Part shown: piece after piece, positions 50,688 to 61,667 of the stretch | Numbering within the stretch: the stretch's first letter is position 1 | Layout of the letters: each line of letters starts with the position of its first letter | Origin: Isoetes taiwanensis | Taxonomy: Eukaryota; Streptophyta; Lycopodiopsida; Isoetales; Isoetaceae | DNA length: 64,000 bases | Reading direction: 5' to 3' | Assembly: GCA_021234155.1 (NCBI GenBank) | Contig: JAJEKV010000025.1 | Span: 6,307,310-6,371,309 of the forward strand | Notes under the pieces: generated by a model | Told to the model about the DNA's origin: nothing | Seen by the model: only the letters and a program-made list of their open reading frames with translations | Database searches by the model: none | Translations under genes and position numbers: made by a program

Positions 50688-51333
50688 AAGGAAATTTCGA
50701 GCTGACTGGCGGGCCAATGAGCGGGCGGAGCCGCCGAGTGGCGCCGCCAGTTCCGCTCGAAATTTCTTCAAATTTCAAATTTTAGCCACTTAAAAATTTT
50801 TGCCCGCTTCTTGAGCTCGATGCAACCGATTTAGAGTTCGAAAGCAAAGACCGTAAAGCGCCGATTTCGATATAAGCTCTATCTATGGCGCCGGAAGGAG
50901 CCCCGGTTCTCTCCTATTGCTAAACATTGCTCTCCACCTCCATCCGGTCAAATGTTCGATATAGATCACAACCGCCGAATCGATCGGATCGATCGTAGTA
51001 TGGCGGATCGAGTCCGTGGTAAAGCGTACCGGGTTGCATACCCTAAAACCGGGCGGCAGATTGTGAGCTTTGTAGATTACAGGGGAAAATTGTTTTCCTG
51101 GCGTTTCCGGCCCGGTCAAAATTTTCGATTTGCATCCACGCTTTTTCGATTTTGCATCCCCGGTTTCGATTTGCATCCCTACTATGGCGTTTGCATGAAA
51201 CGAGATGAAGAAGCTATGGTCGTGTCTTAAACAGAGAGAAAGGCTACCAAGAACGCCACAGTTCAACGTAAAAATTTTGTCAGTATAAAATGTTGTTGAA
51301 TTAGGGCGAAATTTTAAGGTGGCTAAAATTTCG
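50688..51333. mobile_element. Segment bounded by inverted repeats (possible MITE-like element)
   Basis: CAAATTTTAGCCACTTAAAA-type sequence at about 50,776-50,806 is complementary to GGGCGAAATTTTAAGGTGGCTAAAATTT at about 51,304-51,331. Just outside the left copy, GAAATTTCGAGC and CTGGCGG (50,692-50,715) pair with CCGCCAG and GCTCGAAATTTC (50,745-50,766). Between them are repeated TTTCGATTTGCATCC motifs and an overlapping palindromic ATCGATCGGATCGATCG. No transposase is visible. Confidence 0.45.
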
Positions 51334-51407
51334 AATATTTTATGGGCCCCTATGAGCAACCCAAAAATACCCATTAAGATTTGACCACGTTATGCTGCTT
51401 TTGTTTT

Positions 51408-51470
51408 CTATCCAAAAATATGCCCATTATCCATGATTTCTATCCAAAAATATGCCCATTATCCATGATG
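51408..51470. repeat. 32-base tandem duplication
   Basis: TTTCTATCCAAAAATATGCC followed by CATTATCCATGA is present twice in a row. Confidence 0.9.
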
Positions 51471-51505
51471 ATAGAATCGTGGTAAAAAAAAACAAATAGC
51501 ATTAG

Positions 51506-51935
51506 AATAAAGTCTTTGAAGGATGTTAGCAGAATGAAGTTAAAATCGAAAGCCCTGGATAAGGCATGTCAATGATCCATCTCCCTTTTGGCTGGGATCA
51601 TGTCATATAGATGCCATATCATTGATCTTGAAGAACTGCAGTTGAGGAAGTTACTAAAGCGATGAAGAACCTCCAAGTTCTTGGAAGGAAGAATGAAGAA
51701 CCTGCTGCACTATTGTTTTTGGGCAAAAAATCCATGCAAAAATTGACTCTGAACCATAGGATTCTATGGTTTTGCAACACTCCAATTCCTAGGGTTTGCC
51801 ATCTTAAAGTTTAGGGTTTTCCATTGTGAGGATGCAGTTTGGCCACATCTGCAGTAACGCGCAACATTTACGGGTATACGCGGATCTCTAAGGTGTTGTC
51901 AGGGCGTAAGGAAAAAGCTCCTAGTGACGTCGTGA
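51506..51935. repeat. Dispersed direct repeat R1, second copy
   Basis: Diverged copy of 21,252-21,735, same orientation. It is followed by GC-richer sequence with no recognised gene up to 52,375. Confidence 0.8.
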
Positions 51936-52375
51936 AAGGAGGCGTCACCATTGACGGGGACGTTACCTTACCTAATGTTGAAACTTACAAGTCTAGTGAA
52001 ATGAGATCATGTATATGTTAATCAACATGGCCAGTTCCACAGTGGGCTTCATGGACTTGCATTATGGCATGGCAACAACTCTTGTCCTATGTGAAATATG
52101 CGTCATGTAGCGATTGCACACCATGTCTTATGGGCATGACAATGACTTGGATTATGGACTTGGATTATGGCATGGCGGCGACTCTTGTTCTAATGAGTTC
52201 TGAGAAATTGAACTAAGAATTTTAAAAATAAGCAAAAATGTATAAGCAAACAACTTGTGGTGGTGCATATTGGTGAAGCCGTTGCACATTATATCTTATG
52301 GGCATGACAAATGACAACTGTACCCTATATTACACAACGGTGGTCTTTGTTTGTACTTATTTGTTGCATCGGTGC

Positions 52376-52885
52376 TTGATAATAAGATGGGATGACAACT
52401 TATCTCTAACATATAATTACAAGAAATTTATCGCGGCGGCCAAGGCCGCCGCGAACATTTCTCTTTTTCAAAACGGTGCAGTTGGACCCCAGTTAACGTC
52501 CAACATTCTCTTCTGCAATAGATTGATGTGAAGCAACTTCGTAAGATCTTACATTCTAACTCTAATTTAGAAATTACAAAATGGGAGAATATTTACCTTG
52601 CATGCAATTAGTGAAGCAGAAGAGAAGCGCTCACAATAGCTCTTCAAGTGCTCTCAATGCGTCGAGACAATAAGAAGGCCTTCTATTTATAAGATGGAGT
52701 TTTGTTGGATGATCGACACACATGACTAATCTAGGGCTATATTTATGCCAAGTGCCTATATCGCAACTCGCATGTAATCATTAATATCATTCGATATATA
52801 TTTCATATCCATAATTATCCTAAAATGGATATCATTAAGATTCTATATATATTGGGATTGATATCTTCTAACAAATTTGCCAATG
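52376..52885. repeat. Left arm of a large inverted repeat
   Basis: 52,376-52,418 is the exact reverse complement of the last 43 bases of the window (63,958-64,000), and 52,425-52,885 is the near-exact reverse complement of 61,668-62,575 apart from an insertion of about 455 bases in the latter. It includes a perfect 11-base-arm palindrome at 52,431-52,454. On the minus strand it carries a TATAAATAG box and a GT splice-donor-like site (GCATGCAAG|GTAAAT). Confidence 0.9.
52431..52454. other. GC-rich palindrome
   Basis: TCGCGGCGGCC and GGCCGCCGCGA flank AA, and the outer AGAAAT and ATTTCT can extend the pairing. In the inverted copy (62,546-62,569) one base of the stem is changed. It stands out in AT-rich DNA. 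Confidence 0.9.
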
Positions 52886-53545
52886 GCCGCAATAAATGCA
52901 AAGTGCACACATGTCGTGCTTTGATAATTCGCAATAAATGCAAAGCTTATTAATGGCCGCAATAAATGCAAAGTGCACACATGTCGTGCTTTGATAACTC
53001 GCAATAAATGCAAAGCGTATTAATGGCCGCAATAAATGCAAAGCGTATTAATGGTCGCAATAAATGCAAAAGGTATTAATGGCTTCAATAAATGCAAAGT
53101 GCACACATGTCGTGCTTTGATAGTTCGCAAGTATTAATGGCCACAAAAAAATGCAAAGTGTATTACCCGCAATAAATGCAAAGTGCACAAATCGCCATAA
53201 AATGCGATGAATGCAACGTGTCATCCTATGGTAATGCTCATATCTTCCTCCGCCATAAATGCTCATAAATGCCTCAAATCAAAATTAATGCCCGCAATAA
53301 ATGCTTTATAATCAATGAATGCACACAATATTCGAGGTTATTAATGGTCGCAATAAATGCTTTACAATCAATGAATGCACACTTTGACCGATATCATGTA
53401 ATCACGTCAACATCACGAAATATTCGAGGTTACCGCAATAAATGCTTTATATAATCAATGAATGCAAAAATGAATGCAAAGAAGGTTATTAAGTGGCCGC
53501 AATAAATGCTGCAATAAATGCTTTATAAGTAATAAATGCACACAA
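52885..53545. repeat. AATAAATGC minisatellite, block 1
   Basis: Irregular tandem copies of GGCCGCAATAAATGCAAAG followed by either CGTATTAAT or TGCACACATGTCGTGCTTTGATA. Later units become ATAAATGCTTTATAATCAAT-like. Each unit carries AATAAA on the plus strand. The open frames across it are artefacts. Confidence 0.95.
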
Positions 53546-53641
53546 GTACACGTGCCATGTTTTAAGAATTTTGAAGGAACAAAATGAAGGAGAACAGAAA
53601 TTGGACACTCAATTACATAGGAAGGATAATGGGGCAGCTCC

Positions 53642-53850
53642 TGGAATGTTCCATAAATAGAGATTGAGCCTAATTTTTTCAATGGTTCGTGCTAAATTTT
53701 TCAATGGTTCGTGCGAGGGGAAGCTACTAGAAGATTGCAGGAGGACGAGACGTTTCTAGAAGCTGCAGTGTCGCGGATTTTCTGGAAGGTAAACGGAATA
53801 AACCGGTTCTTCTCGAATTATCTCGAGAAGGCTTTGTTTTGGTATAAAAG
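53642..53850 (+). promoter_or_regulatory. Heat-shock-element cluster and TATA box, unit 1
   Basis: TGGAATGTTCC (53,642-53,652), TTCTAGAAGC, TTCTGGAAGG and TTCTCGAATTATCTCGAGAA precede TATAAAAG (53,843-53,850). Alternating GAA/TTC modules are the binding sites of heat-shock factors, and four such sites in 200 bases just before a TATA box is the layout of plant heat-inducible promoters. No recognisable coding start follows within 250 bases. Confidence 0.6.
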
Positions 53851-54149
53851 GGAGGAGCGGCGGTCGGCTTAACCCATAGCGACTTGTGGCTTATAGGTTT
53901 GGGGAAACGGAGTTTTGGGAGAGAGACGACCGGAAGCTATGTTTGAGTTAAGTAACGCTTATGCGTTTGAAACTTCTTGGAGAGTCGGGTTGAGTTTTGA
54001 GGATTATGCTCCAACGTAGGGGCGAGCCCAATAGCATAGAATAGAGTTGATGCGCCAACGCCTAAGGGCGCTGCTCGCTTTTCCTTTTGTATAGTTGACA
54101 ATTAACGATAAATATTGTTTTGGAAGAAAGTATCCGAACTTAAAGGAGG

Positions 54150-54665
54150 ACTTAACTACGCGGACCTCTCGTTAGTTGACCGGATGATTCGTGGAATCGA
54201 ACATCCCGTGTCGGAACCAAAAATAAGCCATCCACAAAATCGGCAGGGGGAGAAAGCACGATATGTCTTGAGCTTTTCAACTTCCCCGCCATCCGAATAT
54301 GTTAGCAAATACCTCAAACGCGGTGTGAAGATTTTGAAACTCATCCTCACGCCTCCTTTTTGACATTCCCGCTTGCACCTCGTCGACCATGCATTTCTTC
54401 ATTGCAATTACATTGTTCTCATTAGTCTGTGGCTTACAAAGTTCACTTAAAGGGGGCAATTCAACCGGCCTCAAGCTCGGTTTCCTGACCTTTACGTTAT
54501 AATCATGTCCGTAAAACCAGATGCCTATACCCCGCAAGGTCACGACATCCATACCTTGGAAAAGGACAATTCCGATGTCTATGTGATACACGACAAGTAC
54601 ACTACTAATACTTTCGGCCGGAATGACATCCACGACGTCTGATAAACATAAATCTGCACAATAAA
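54150..54665 (-). other. Unrecognised exon-like ORF, unit 1 (related: 55,950-56,450 and 57,745-58,245)
   Basis: On the minus strand a TTGTGCAG acceptor-like site leads into a frame with DLCLSDVVDVIPAESIS, VVYHIDIGIVLFQGMDVVTL and RKPSLRPVELPPLSELCKP. The product is best conserved between units 1 and 2. It could be a captured exon, since intron-like borders and sensible amino-acid composition are present, but I recognise no family; the opposite strand is also partly open. Confidence 0.3.
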
Positions 54666-54745
54666 TTTGTTTGTAAACACGTGTCAACGAAAGAAATGAA
54701 AAGATAAGAAGATCACACGACGCGAAACTATCTCTACGCAGTTAA

Positions 54746-56538
54746 GCCGCAATAAATGCAAAGTGCACACATGTCGTGCTTTGATAACTCGCAATAAATG
54801 CAAAGCGTATTAATGGCCGCAATAAATGCAAAGCGTATTAATGGTCGCAATAAATGCAAAAGGTATTAATGGCTACAATAAATGCAAAGTGCACACATGT
54901 CGTGCTTTGATAGTTCGCAAGTATTAATGGCCACAAAAAAATGCAAAGTGTATTACCCGCAATAAATGCAAAGTGCACAAATCTGCCATAAATGCGATGA
55001 ATGCAACGTGTCATCCTATGCTCATATCTTCCTCCGCCATAAATGCTCATAAATGCCTCAAATCTGAAATTAATGCCCGCAATAAATGCTTTATAATCAA
55101 TGAATGCACACAATATTCGAGGTTATTAATGGCTGCAATAAATGCTTTACAATCAATGAATGCACACTGTACACGTATCATGTAATCACGTCAACATCAC
55201 GAAATATTCGAGGTTACCGCAATAAATGCTTTATATAATCAATGAATGCAAAAATGAATGCAAAGAAGGTTATTAAGTGGCCGCAATAAATGCTGCAATA
55301 AATGCTTTATAAGTAATAAATGCACACAAGTACACGTGCCATGTTTTAAGAATTTTGAAGGAACAAAATGAAGGAGAACAGAAATTGGACACTCAATTAC
55401 ATAGGAAGGATAATGGGGCAGCTCCTGGAATGTTCCATAAATAGAGATTGAGCCTAATTTTTTCAATGGTTCGTGCTAAATTTTTCAATGGTTCGTGCGA
55501 GGGGAAGCTACTAGAAGATTGCAGGAGGACGAGACGTTTCTAGAAGCTGCAGTGTCGCGAATTTTCTGGAAGGTAAACGGAATGTCTGGGTTCTTCTCGA
55601 ATTATCTCGAGAAGGCTTTGTTTTGGTATAAAAGGGAGGAGCGGCCGGTCGGCTTAACCCATAGCGACTTGTGGCGGCTATAGGTTTGGGAAACGGAGTT
55701 TTGGGAGAGAGACGACGGAAGCTATGTTTGAGTTAAGTAACGCTTGCGTTTGAAACTTGCGGAGAGCTGGGTTGAGTTTTGAGGATTGCGTTCCAACGTA
55801 GGGCGAGCTCCAATAGCATAGAATAGAGTTGATGCGGCCAACGTCTAAGGGCGCCTGTTCTGTTTTCCTTTTTGTATAGTTGACAATTAACGTATAAATA
55901 TTGTTTTGGAAGAAAGTATCTGAACTTAAAGGAGGACTTAACTACGCGGACCTCTGTTAGTTGACCGGATGATTCGTGGAATCGAACATCCCAGGTCGGA
56001 ACCAAAAATAAGCCATCCACAAAATCGGCAGGGGGGAGAAAGCACGTATATGTCTTCGGAGCTTTTCGAACTTCCTGCGCCATCTGGAATATGTTAGCAA
56101 ATACCTCAAACGGTGTGAAGATTTTGAAACTCATCCTCACGCCTCCGTTTTCAGACATTCCCGCTTGCACCTCGTCAGCCATGCATTTCTTCATTGCAAT
56201 TACATTGTTCTCATTAGTCTGTGGCTTACAAAGTTCACTTAAAGGGGGCAATTCAACCGGCCTCAAGCTCGGTTTCCTGACCTTTACGTTATAATCATGT
56301 CCGTAAAACCAGATGCCTATACCCCGCAAGGTCACGACATCCATACCTTGGAAAAGGACAATTCCGATGTCTATGTGATACACGACAAAGTACACTACTA
56401 ATACTTTCGGTAGGAATGACATCCACGACGCCCGATAAACATAAATCGCACAATAAATTTGTTTGTAAACACGTGTCAACGAAAAGAAATGAAAAGATAA
56501 GAAGATCACACGACGCGAAACTATCTCTACGCAGTTAA
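54746..56538. repeat. 1.79-kb tandem unit 2
   Basis: Starts at GCCGCAATAAATGCAAAGTG after GCAGTTAA, period 1,793 to unit 3. Minisatellite at 54,746-55,330. Confidence 0.95.
55425..55634 (+). promoter_or_regulatory. Heat-shock-element cluster and TATA box, unit 2
   Basis: Same block with GGAATGTTCC at 55,427-55,436 and TATAAAAG at 55,627-55,634. Confidence 0.6.
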
Positions 56539-58318
56539 GCCGCAATAAATGCAAAGTGCACACATGTCGTGCTTTGATAACTCGCAATAAATGCAAAGCG
56601 TATTAATGGCCGCAATAAATGCAAAGCGTATTAATGGTCGCAATAAATGCAAAAGGTATTAATGGCTACAATAAATGCAAAGTGCACACATGTCGTGCTT
56701 TGATAGTTCGCAAGTATTAATGGCCACAAAAAAATGCAAAGTGTATTACCCGCAATAAATGCAAAGTGCACAAATCTGCCATAAATGCGATGAATGCAAC
56801 GTGTCATCCTATGCTCATATCTTCCTCCGCCATAAATGCTCATAAATGCCTCAAATCTGAAATTAATGCCCGCAATAAATGCTTTATAATCAATGAATGC
56901 ACACAATATTCGAGGTTATTAATGGCTGCAATAAATGCTTTACAATCAATGAATGCACACCGCATTATCATGTAATCACGCCAACATCACGAAATATTCG
57001 AGGTTACCGCAATAAATGCTTTATATAATCAATGAATGCAAAAATGAATGCAAAGAAGGTTATTAAGTGGCGCGAATAAATGCCGCAATAAAAATGCTTT
57101 ATAAGTAATAAATGCACACAAGTACACCGTGCCATGTTTTAAGAATTTTGAAGGAACAAAATGAAGGAGAAACGTAAATTGGACACTCAATTACATAGGA
57201 AGGATAATGGGGCAGCTCCTGGAATGTTCCATAAATAGAGATTGAGCCTAAATTTTTCAATGGTTCGTGCTAAATTTTTCAATGGTTCGTGCGAGGGGAA
57301 GCTACTAGAAGATTGCAGGAGGACGAGACGTTTCTAGAAGCTGCAGTGTCGCGGATTTTCTGGAAGGTAAACGGAATGTCTGGGTTCTTCTCGAATTATC
57401 TCGAGAAGGCTTTGTTTTGGTATAAAAGGGAGGAGCGGCCGGTCGGCTTAACCCATAGCGACTTGTGGCGGCTATAGGTTTGGGAAACGGAGTTTTGGGA
57501 GAGAGACGACGGAAGCTATGTTTGAGTTAAGTAACGCTTGCGTTTGAAACTTGCGAGAGCTGGGTTGAGTTTTGAGGATTATGCGTTCCAACGTGAGGGC
57601 TTAGCCCAATAGCATAGAATAGAGTTGATGCGCCAACGCCTAAGGGCGCTGCTCGCTTTTCCTTTTTGTATAGTTGACAATTAACGTATAAATATTGTTT
57701 TGGAAGAAAGTATCTGAACTTAAAGGAGGACTTAACTACGCGGACCTCTGTTAGTTGACCGGATGATTCGTGGAATCGAACATCCCAGTGTCGGAACCAA
57801 AAATAAGCCATCCACAAAATCGTGGGGGGGAGAAAGCACGATATGTCTTCTGAGCTTTTCGAACTTCCTAGCCATCTGGAATATGTTAGCAAATACCTCA
57901 AACGGTGTGAAGATTTTGAAACTCATCCTCACGCCTCCGTTTTCGACATTCCCGCTTGCACCTCGTCGACCATGCATTTCTTCATTGCAATTACATTGTT
58001 CTCATTAGTCCGTGGCTTATAAAGTTCACTTAAAGGGGCAATTCAACCGCCTCAAGCTCGGTTTCCCGACCTTTACGTTATAATCATGTCCAGTAAAACC
58101 AGATGCCTATACCCCCAAGGTCACGACATCCATACCTTGAAAAGGACAATTCCGATGTCTATGTGATACACGACAAGTACACTACTAATACTTTCGGCGG
58201 AATGACATCCACGACGCCCCGATAAACATAAATCTGCACAATAAATTTGTTTGTAAACACGTGTCAACGAAAAGAAATGAAAAGATAAGAAGATCACACG
58301 ACGCTTGAAACTATCTCT
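56539..58318. repeat. 1.79-kb tandem unit 3
   Basis: Same layout; minisatellite at 56,539-57,120. The array ends at 58,318 in a short inverted repeat instead of another minisatellite. Confidence 0.95.
57219..57428 (+). promoter_or_regulatory. Heat-shock-element cluster and TATA box, unit 3
   Basis: Same block with GGAATGTTCC at 57,221-57,230 and TATAAAAG at 57,421-57,428. Confidence 0.6.
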
Positions 58319-58373
58319 CACGCTAGCTTAAGTAGTCATGGCGACTAGCTTCGCGTCGTGTGATCTGCTTAAG
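58289..58373. repeat. Inverted repeat ending the 1.79-kb array
   Basis: AAGATCACACGACGC (about 58,289-58,303) is complementary to GCGTCGTGTGATCT (about 58,353-58,366), with GCTAGCTTAAG and CTAGCTT also partly pairing inside. It marks the point where the array stops. Confidence 0.8.
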
Positions 58374-59030
58374 GTGGTTACCATTTGCGGGCAATTTTGG
58401 GAAGCTGCTTTTGGTGGAGATTAGCTCTTTGGCCATATCGGAAGGGTATATGCATGTCGTATTGTTATACTTTCCACTTTCCTACCGCTAGAATTCAACT
58501 TGAACTCTTTTATCCTACCTATCCAATGTGTCCGTCATCGCCCCGATCGCCTTTGTCGCTTAACTCTATGCTCGCCCCTCGTTGATGGCAAAGATACTCA
58601 CCCACGAACCTATTGAGACAAAACCTCCCACTTCTTGACCTTGGGAGTTCTCAGTAAATGGGGCAAGAACACGAAAATTACAGGAGACATGGATTGCGGA
58701 TGAGGAGTGAAGGCGGAGAGGATGCACGAGAGGCCGGAGTGACAAGATTTAAGTTTGGCGCCAAAATTTGATAAGGGAGTTGGTGACGCCGACAAGAGGG
58801 CCGGTCAAAGTCACCATTATTTTTGGCGGCGGCGACTCCCCGAAAAATACGGGCCATTAAAATGGTTGCAATAAAAGCGCAGGCATCCCCTATGAAAAAA
58901 TACGCCATGTGGATGCCAAGTAAGCCTGCTCATCCTTCTACCTGCCAAGTAATACTGACTTTCGTAAAAAAGGCGCAAACCTGATTGGTCCTGGCGAATC
59001 TGACGTGGAAATCTTTAGCCCAAGATAAGG
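58374..59030. other. No gene recognised
   Basis: Mixed-composition spacer between the 1.79-kb array and the inverted kinase-array fragment. Open frames are short and not family-like. Confidence 0.3.
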
Positions 59031-59176
59031 GCCATTTTCAGACCCCAAATCCGCCCTAATGTGACTTCCATTGTAAAGTAGAACTAGCTAAAATATCTAT
59101 GACTTCCATTATAAAGTAGAATTAGAATGTTGCGTCAAATGATGAAGCAACCATAACGTTTCATAGAAATCTCAAA

Positions 59177-59265
59177 CAATTTTATTGCCCTGGTACTAAG
59201 TTTTGTGACCTAGTGGGCACTTTGAGTTATATGGCACCCGAGGTGTTGAAAGGATGTTCTGGGCT
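59177..59265 (+). pseudogene. Isolated protein-kinase fragment
   Basis: Thirty codons reading [20 protein letters not shown] then PEVLKGCSGLG, matching residues 182-211 of the intact kinase (activation segment and APE). It lies on the opposite strand, 11 kb away, and is flanked by unrelated sequence, so it was transferred as a small piece. Confidence 0.9.
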
Positions 59266-59344
59266 TGGGCTCTTTACCTTGAATTCTGGGGAAGAGAACA
59301 AGGTGACCCTCGAAAAGGGGAGCCATGTTTGATTCCAGAGAATC

Positions 59345-59690
59345 CAAGGTAAATGCCTCCAACCTGGCTAGCATCACATATTAACATGGATGGTGCAATC
59401 TGGTTAAGATATCCGAGGAACATATATGCTCTATAAAATTACACAACACTTGAATCCAAAAATGATCCATGCAATAAACTGTGAACAGAGAAAGACAATA
59501 TAATTGCCAACCTGGATGTCTGCCTGGCTTGCAGTAAGCTAGGCATGGAGAGTATGACAGTACAAAAGACAAGAAGCCTTAATGTGTAGACACAAATTTC
59601 TGGCCTTCAGATTTTTTAAATGCAAATGCAATGGAATTGCACTAGATCAAGGCATTCAAATACCAATGTCATCCTTCCTATTATAAGGCA
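59345..59690 (-). repeat. Inverted, diverged fragment of the 7.6-kb unit
   Basis: Reverse complement of the stretch at about 33,480-33,730 in the kinase array: AAATGCCTCCAACCTGGCTAGC, ATCCAAAAATGATCCATG and AAGACTTAATGTGTAGACAC-type sequence occur in the same relative order. Together with the kinase fragment just before it, this links the two repeat complexes. Confidence 0.8.
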
Positions 59691-59744
59691 GTTACATTTT
59701 TCTGCTCGCCTCTAATATCTTCCTTACAAATTAGGAGAGCATGA

Positions 59745-60335
59745 CACGTTGCATTGAGGCATTTATGGCATTAATTTCAGATTTGAGGCATTTATGAGCA
59801 TTTATGGCAGAGGAAGATATGAGCATTACCATAGAATGACACGTTGCATTCATCGCATTACATTTTTGTGTTCGCACGTAATTTCTTCCTTAAAAATTAG
59901 GAGAGCATGACACGTTGCATTGAGGCATTTATGACATTAATTTCAGATTTGAGGCATTTATGAGCATTTATGGCGGAGGAAGATATGAGCATTACCATAG
60001 AATGACACGTTGCATTCATCGCATTTATGGCAGATTTGTGCACTTTGCATTTATTGTGGCCATTAATACACTTTGCATTTATTGTGGCCATTAATACGCT
60101 TTGAATTTATTGCGAATTATCAAAGCACGACATGTGTGCATTTATTATTGCGGCCATTAATACGCTTTGCATTTATTGCGGCCATTAATACGCTTTGCAT
60201 TTATTGCGAATTATCAAAGCACGACATGTGTGCACTTTGCATTTATTGCGGCCATTAATACGCTTTGCATTTATTGCGAATTATCAAAGCACGACATGTG
60301 TGCACTTTGCATTTATTGCGGCCATTGGCAAATTT
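59745..60335. repeat. AATAAATGC minisatellite in reverse orientation, block A
   Basis: CTTTGCATTTATTGCGGCCATTAATACG units, the reverse complement of the 52-57 kb minisatellite. A ~165-base segment (GACACGTTGCATTGAGGCATTTATG...) is itself duplicated at 59,750-59,850 and 59,910-60,020. Confidence 0.93.
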
Positions 60336-61490
60336 GTTAGAAGATATCAATCCCAATATATATAGAATCTTAATGATATCCATTTACCTTTTGCATTTAT
60401 TGCGGCCATAAGGTGCAAAAGTTGTGGAAATGGTACTTTATAACTTAAGATTTGTAATGGTTTTGAGTAGGTATTCGTATCTTTATACGTAGAAATCTGA
60501 CGGTGGACTGTGGAATTCGATTTTTGTGTGAAACTAAATATGGAAAATTTAATGTTAGATAGTTCTACTTTGGAACTGGTGTAGGTATTTTATTTTTAGG
60601 GTTACGTTGAAGTCGGCAGGGCTTTCCGGATCGATGCTCAAGCTGAAAGCGGCAGGGATCGATGCTCAAGCTTCAAGGTAGTGAGCAGGATGCTAGAAGC
60701 CATTGTGCTACTTTAGGTTTCGTGGGAAGGGCGGCGGTCCCGGATTTATTTAGAGGAAGATGTGTGGTTGCTGGAAGATTTCACAGAAGTATGGCTTTGA
60801 ACTTGCTTATGCGAGGCAGTCTATAGCTTCAATTTTTAAGGAGCTTTTCAGAATCTGGTTCTCTTTCCCTTGTTGCTTCAGTTAGATGTGATTTTCAGAG
60901 GCGTGATTTGGTGATGACTTATGGATCTGTGAGTTCTATACGTTTAAAGATATGCAGATGCGAGAACAAAACAGCGACAGCTTGAGAAGCAAATTCCTTG
61001 GGATTTTTTGGGTTCCTTAGGATTTTTTGTGGATTTTTTGGGTACACGTCAGGCTATAAAATTATGGCTGCTATACAGATCTTTCCAAGTTTTGATTTAG
61101 GGGAGCAATAAAGGTCTAGGACCAGATTGGAGTCAGCAAATCCGCAGCATGCTTTCTGAGCAACCAGCAGAGGCCTCAAGTTATAGTTTCTTATTTGGGG
61201 AGCCCAAGTATATCTTGGTGGACGAATTTGGAAAGCGGCCTCAATTTACAGTTTGTTAGAAGGCCACTAAAGCTGGAGCTTGGAAATGCCCTTGTATTTT
61301 TCTTTAATCCGTTTGACTGCATAGCTGACTTGTGAACCATTGGGACGAAATCATATGCTGACATGGAAATGCCAGTTTGACCCCATCAAGGGGTCAATTG
61401 ACGGCTGTGGTGTCTCCATTTGGAATATGATATGTAATATTCCCCATATCAATGGCTGAGAATGAATAATAAAGATAAATGAGCGATAAT
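60336..61490. other. No gene recognised
   Basis: Begins with a short copy of the inverted-repeat arm sequence (60,323-60,385), then non-repetitive DNA with no recognised gene. It separates the two reverse-orientation minisatellite blocks. Confidence 0.35.
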
Positions 61491-61667
61491 AAGAATTAAT
61501 ACGCTTTGCATTTATTGTGACCATTAATACGCTTTGCATTTATTGCGAATTATCAAAGCACGACATGTGTGCACTTTGCATTTATTGCGGCCATTAATAC
61601 ACTTTGCATTTATTGCAAATTATCAAAGCACGACATGTGTGCACTTTGCATTTATTGTGGCCATTGG
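61491..61667. repeat. AATAAATGC minisatellite in reverse orientation, block B
   Basis: A few units of the same minisatellite directly next to the right inverted-repeat arm, mirroring the order seen at 52.88 kb. Confidence 0.93.

Larger units (their letters stand above)
52947..54745. repeat. 1.79-kb tandem unit 1
   Basis: Unit order: minisatellite, heat-shock-element promoter block, TATA box and leader-like sequence, then the unrecognised ORF region. The period to unit 2 is about 1,799. Differences from the other units again cluster at CTG/CAG/CCGG sites. Confidence 0.92.

Noticed and set aside
50883-51374. 163-codon minus-strand ORF
   Set aside because: It overlaps an equally open plus frame and the inverted-repeat segment; composition is not protein-like and no motif was seen.
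53560-54110. Solo LTR or pararetrovirus promoter
   Set aside because: No TG...CA ends, primer-binding site, polypurine tract, or gag/pol sequence was found near the heat-shock-element blocks, so I kept a neutral promoter-like call.
55733-56596. 287-codon minus-strand ORF
   Set aside because: It spans the leader region, the exon-like ORF and minisatellite edge, and is not open in the other two units. Only the middle part is shared, and that is reported separately.
57822-58022. Vta1/LIP5-like N-terminal segment (LEYVSKYLKRCEDFE)
   Set aside because: The resemblance covers only about 15 residues, the following conserved block is missing, and the frame is broken in the other units.
52885-61667. 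CRISPR array
   Set aside because: The repeats are contiguous and irregular with no unique spacers, and the window is a plant nuclear genome.
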